DNA of 6,238 nucleotides from Acidobacteriaceae bacterium (GTDB taxonomy: Bacteria; Acidobacteriota; Terriglobia; Terriglobales; Acidobacteriaceae), in NCBI GenBank assembly GCA_003140655.1, contig PLKR01000450.1:7912-14149 (forward strand). Reading direction: 5' to 3'. Below are positions 5,752 to 6,238 of this stretch, one piece after another (positions within the stretch are counted from its first letter, which is position 1; each line of letters opens with the position of its first letter). A program made the position numbers and the translations under genes. The notes under the pieces are model-generated. The model did no database searches and was not told the DNA's origin. It worked only from the letters and a program-made list of their open reading frames with translations.

Positions 5752-6238
5752 GTGATCAACTCTCTTCTGGAACGCAAAATCGAAAAGCGGCCCGATAAGG
5801 TCCGGCTACAAGGGCGCATTCTTTTTCTCACCGAAGATCCGGAACTCATCAAGCGTCAACTCGCGGGTGAAGACCTGGCCTGGGATACGAAGAATCCGGC
5901 CAACAATCCGAAGCTGCGCGACGACATCTCGACCGATGAGATCACTCCGGCGCACTACTGCTTTTACTTCGATGAGACGCTGGGCGAGATTCCTTATTTG
6001 GGGCTGAAGTGCGGCAGTGTGACGCCGATTGGGCGCGGCGACGTGAAGCGCGGCGGGTTTGTGTGCGCGGTGAGCGGAAAGCGGCGCGGTAAAGGATCGA
6101 GCCGCGAGCAATCGCCTTATGCCGAGATGTGCGCCGGCATCCGCGTGGTGATCGCCGAGAATATTGAACGGATCTATAAGCAGAATTGCCAGAACCTGGG
6201 CGTGCTGACTTCGACGGACTTTTCGCTGATCGACAGGA
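5752..6238 (+). CDS. aconitase/isopropylmalate dehydratase superfamily protein, N-terminal swivel part
   Basis: The frame is open from the GTG at 5752 to the window end (162 whole codons, no stop), so the 3' part is missing. Family members are Fe-S hydro-lyases that interconvert citrate-like hydroxy acids. The visible part is a swivel domain: DDISTDEITPA (residues 57-67), matching the DDIxTDxIxPA motif of LeuD-type subunits, then IGRGDVKRGGF (93-103), GKGSSRE (113-119) with the substrate-binding Ser-Ser-Arg of aconitases, and VIAENIERIYKQNCQNLG (133-150). The N-terminal 45 residues (LLERKIEKRPDKVRLQGRIL...) look like those of a proteobacterial and acidobacterial aconitase-family group that carries the swivel first and the Fe-S core after; this recollection was not checked by search. 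Separate LeuD lacks such an extension and AcnA has the swivel last. The start has a weak AGG six bases upstream (5743-5745) and no better candidate. The exact substrate is open: aconitate, isopropylmalate, or another acid. Confidence 0.8.
   Translation, partial: MINSLLERKIEKRPDKVRLQGRILFLTEDPELIKRQLAGEDLAWDTKNPANNPKLRDDISTDEITPAHYCFYFDETLGEIPYLGLKCGSVTPIGRGDVKRGGFVCAVSGKRRGKGSSREQSPYAEMCAGIRVVIAENIERIYKQNCQNLGVLTSTDFSLIDR

Noticed and set aside
5806..6111. Antisense open frame of 101 codons near the window end
   Set aside because: The + strand frame here carries clear aconitase-swivel motifs and runs to the window edge; the antisense frame shows none.

Overview
The window most likely comes from a soil-type Acidobacteriota, class Terriglobia (Koribacter/Sulfotelmatobacter-like). 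I infer this from gene content rather than from a marker gene. It combines the C-terminus of a VWFA-related acidobacterial protein, a very large Oar-like TonB-dependent receptor with an N-terminal carboxypeptidase-regulatory domain, moderately high GC, GTG starts, and short-period intergenic repeat tracts. All five supported genes are on the + strand. I see no rRNA, tRNA, CRISPR array, transposase or phage gene.

Layout. Positions 1-336 hold the last 111 codons of a VWFA-related protein. The gap 337-593 has a weak promoter candidate, a 10-bp inverted repeat and a Shine-Dalgarno site. Positions 594-4247 encode a 1217-residue outer-membrane receptor with ten cysteines in five local pairs. A stem-loop plus T-run just after its stop looks like a terminator. 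Positions 4357-4629 encode an Hfq/Sm-like RNA chaperone with an unusual N-terminal extension and an altered rim; its start seems to lie at a TACAAT promoter, so its mRNA may be leaderless. Positions 4631-4753 carry two opposed arrays of 7-bp units that can fold into one long hairpin. The hairpin ends three bases before the GTG of an inositol-monophosphatase (SuhB-type) gene at 4757-5590. Then come a degenerate CACAGAGG-like tract, a second TACAAT promoter candidate, and a strong hairpin near the predicted transcript start. The last gene, 5752 to the window end, is the start of an aconitase-superfamily protein whose swivel domain comes first.

How the genes fit together. This does not look like one pathway. 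The VWFA-related protein and the receptor belong to cell-surface families common in Acidobacteriota. The last three genes look like housekeeping functions (RNA regulation, phosphatase, central-carbon hydro-lyase) in separate or loosely linked transcription units. The most unusual elements are non-coding: the paired heptad arrays between hfq and suhB, and the 5'-end hairpin before the aconitase-like gene. No new defence or mobile system is visible.
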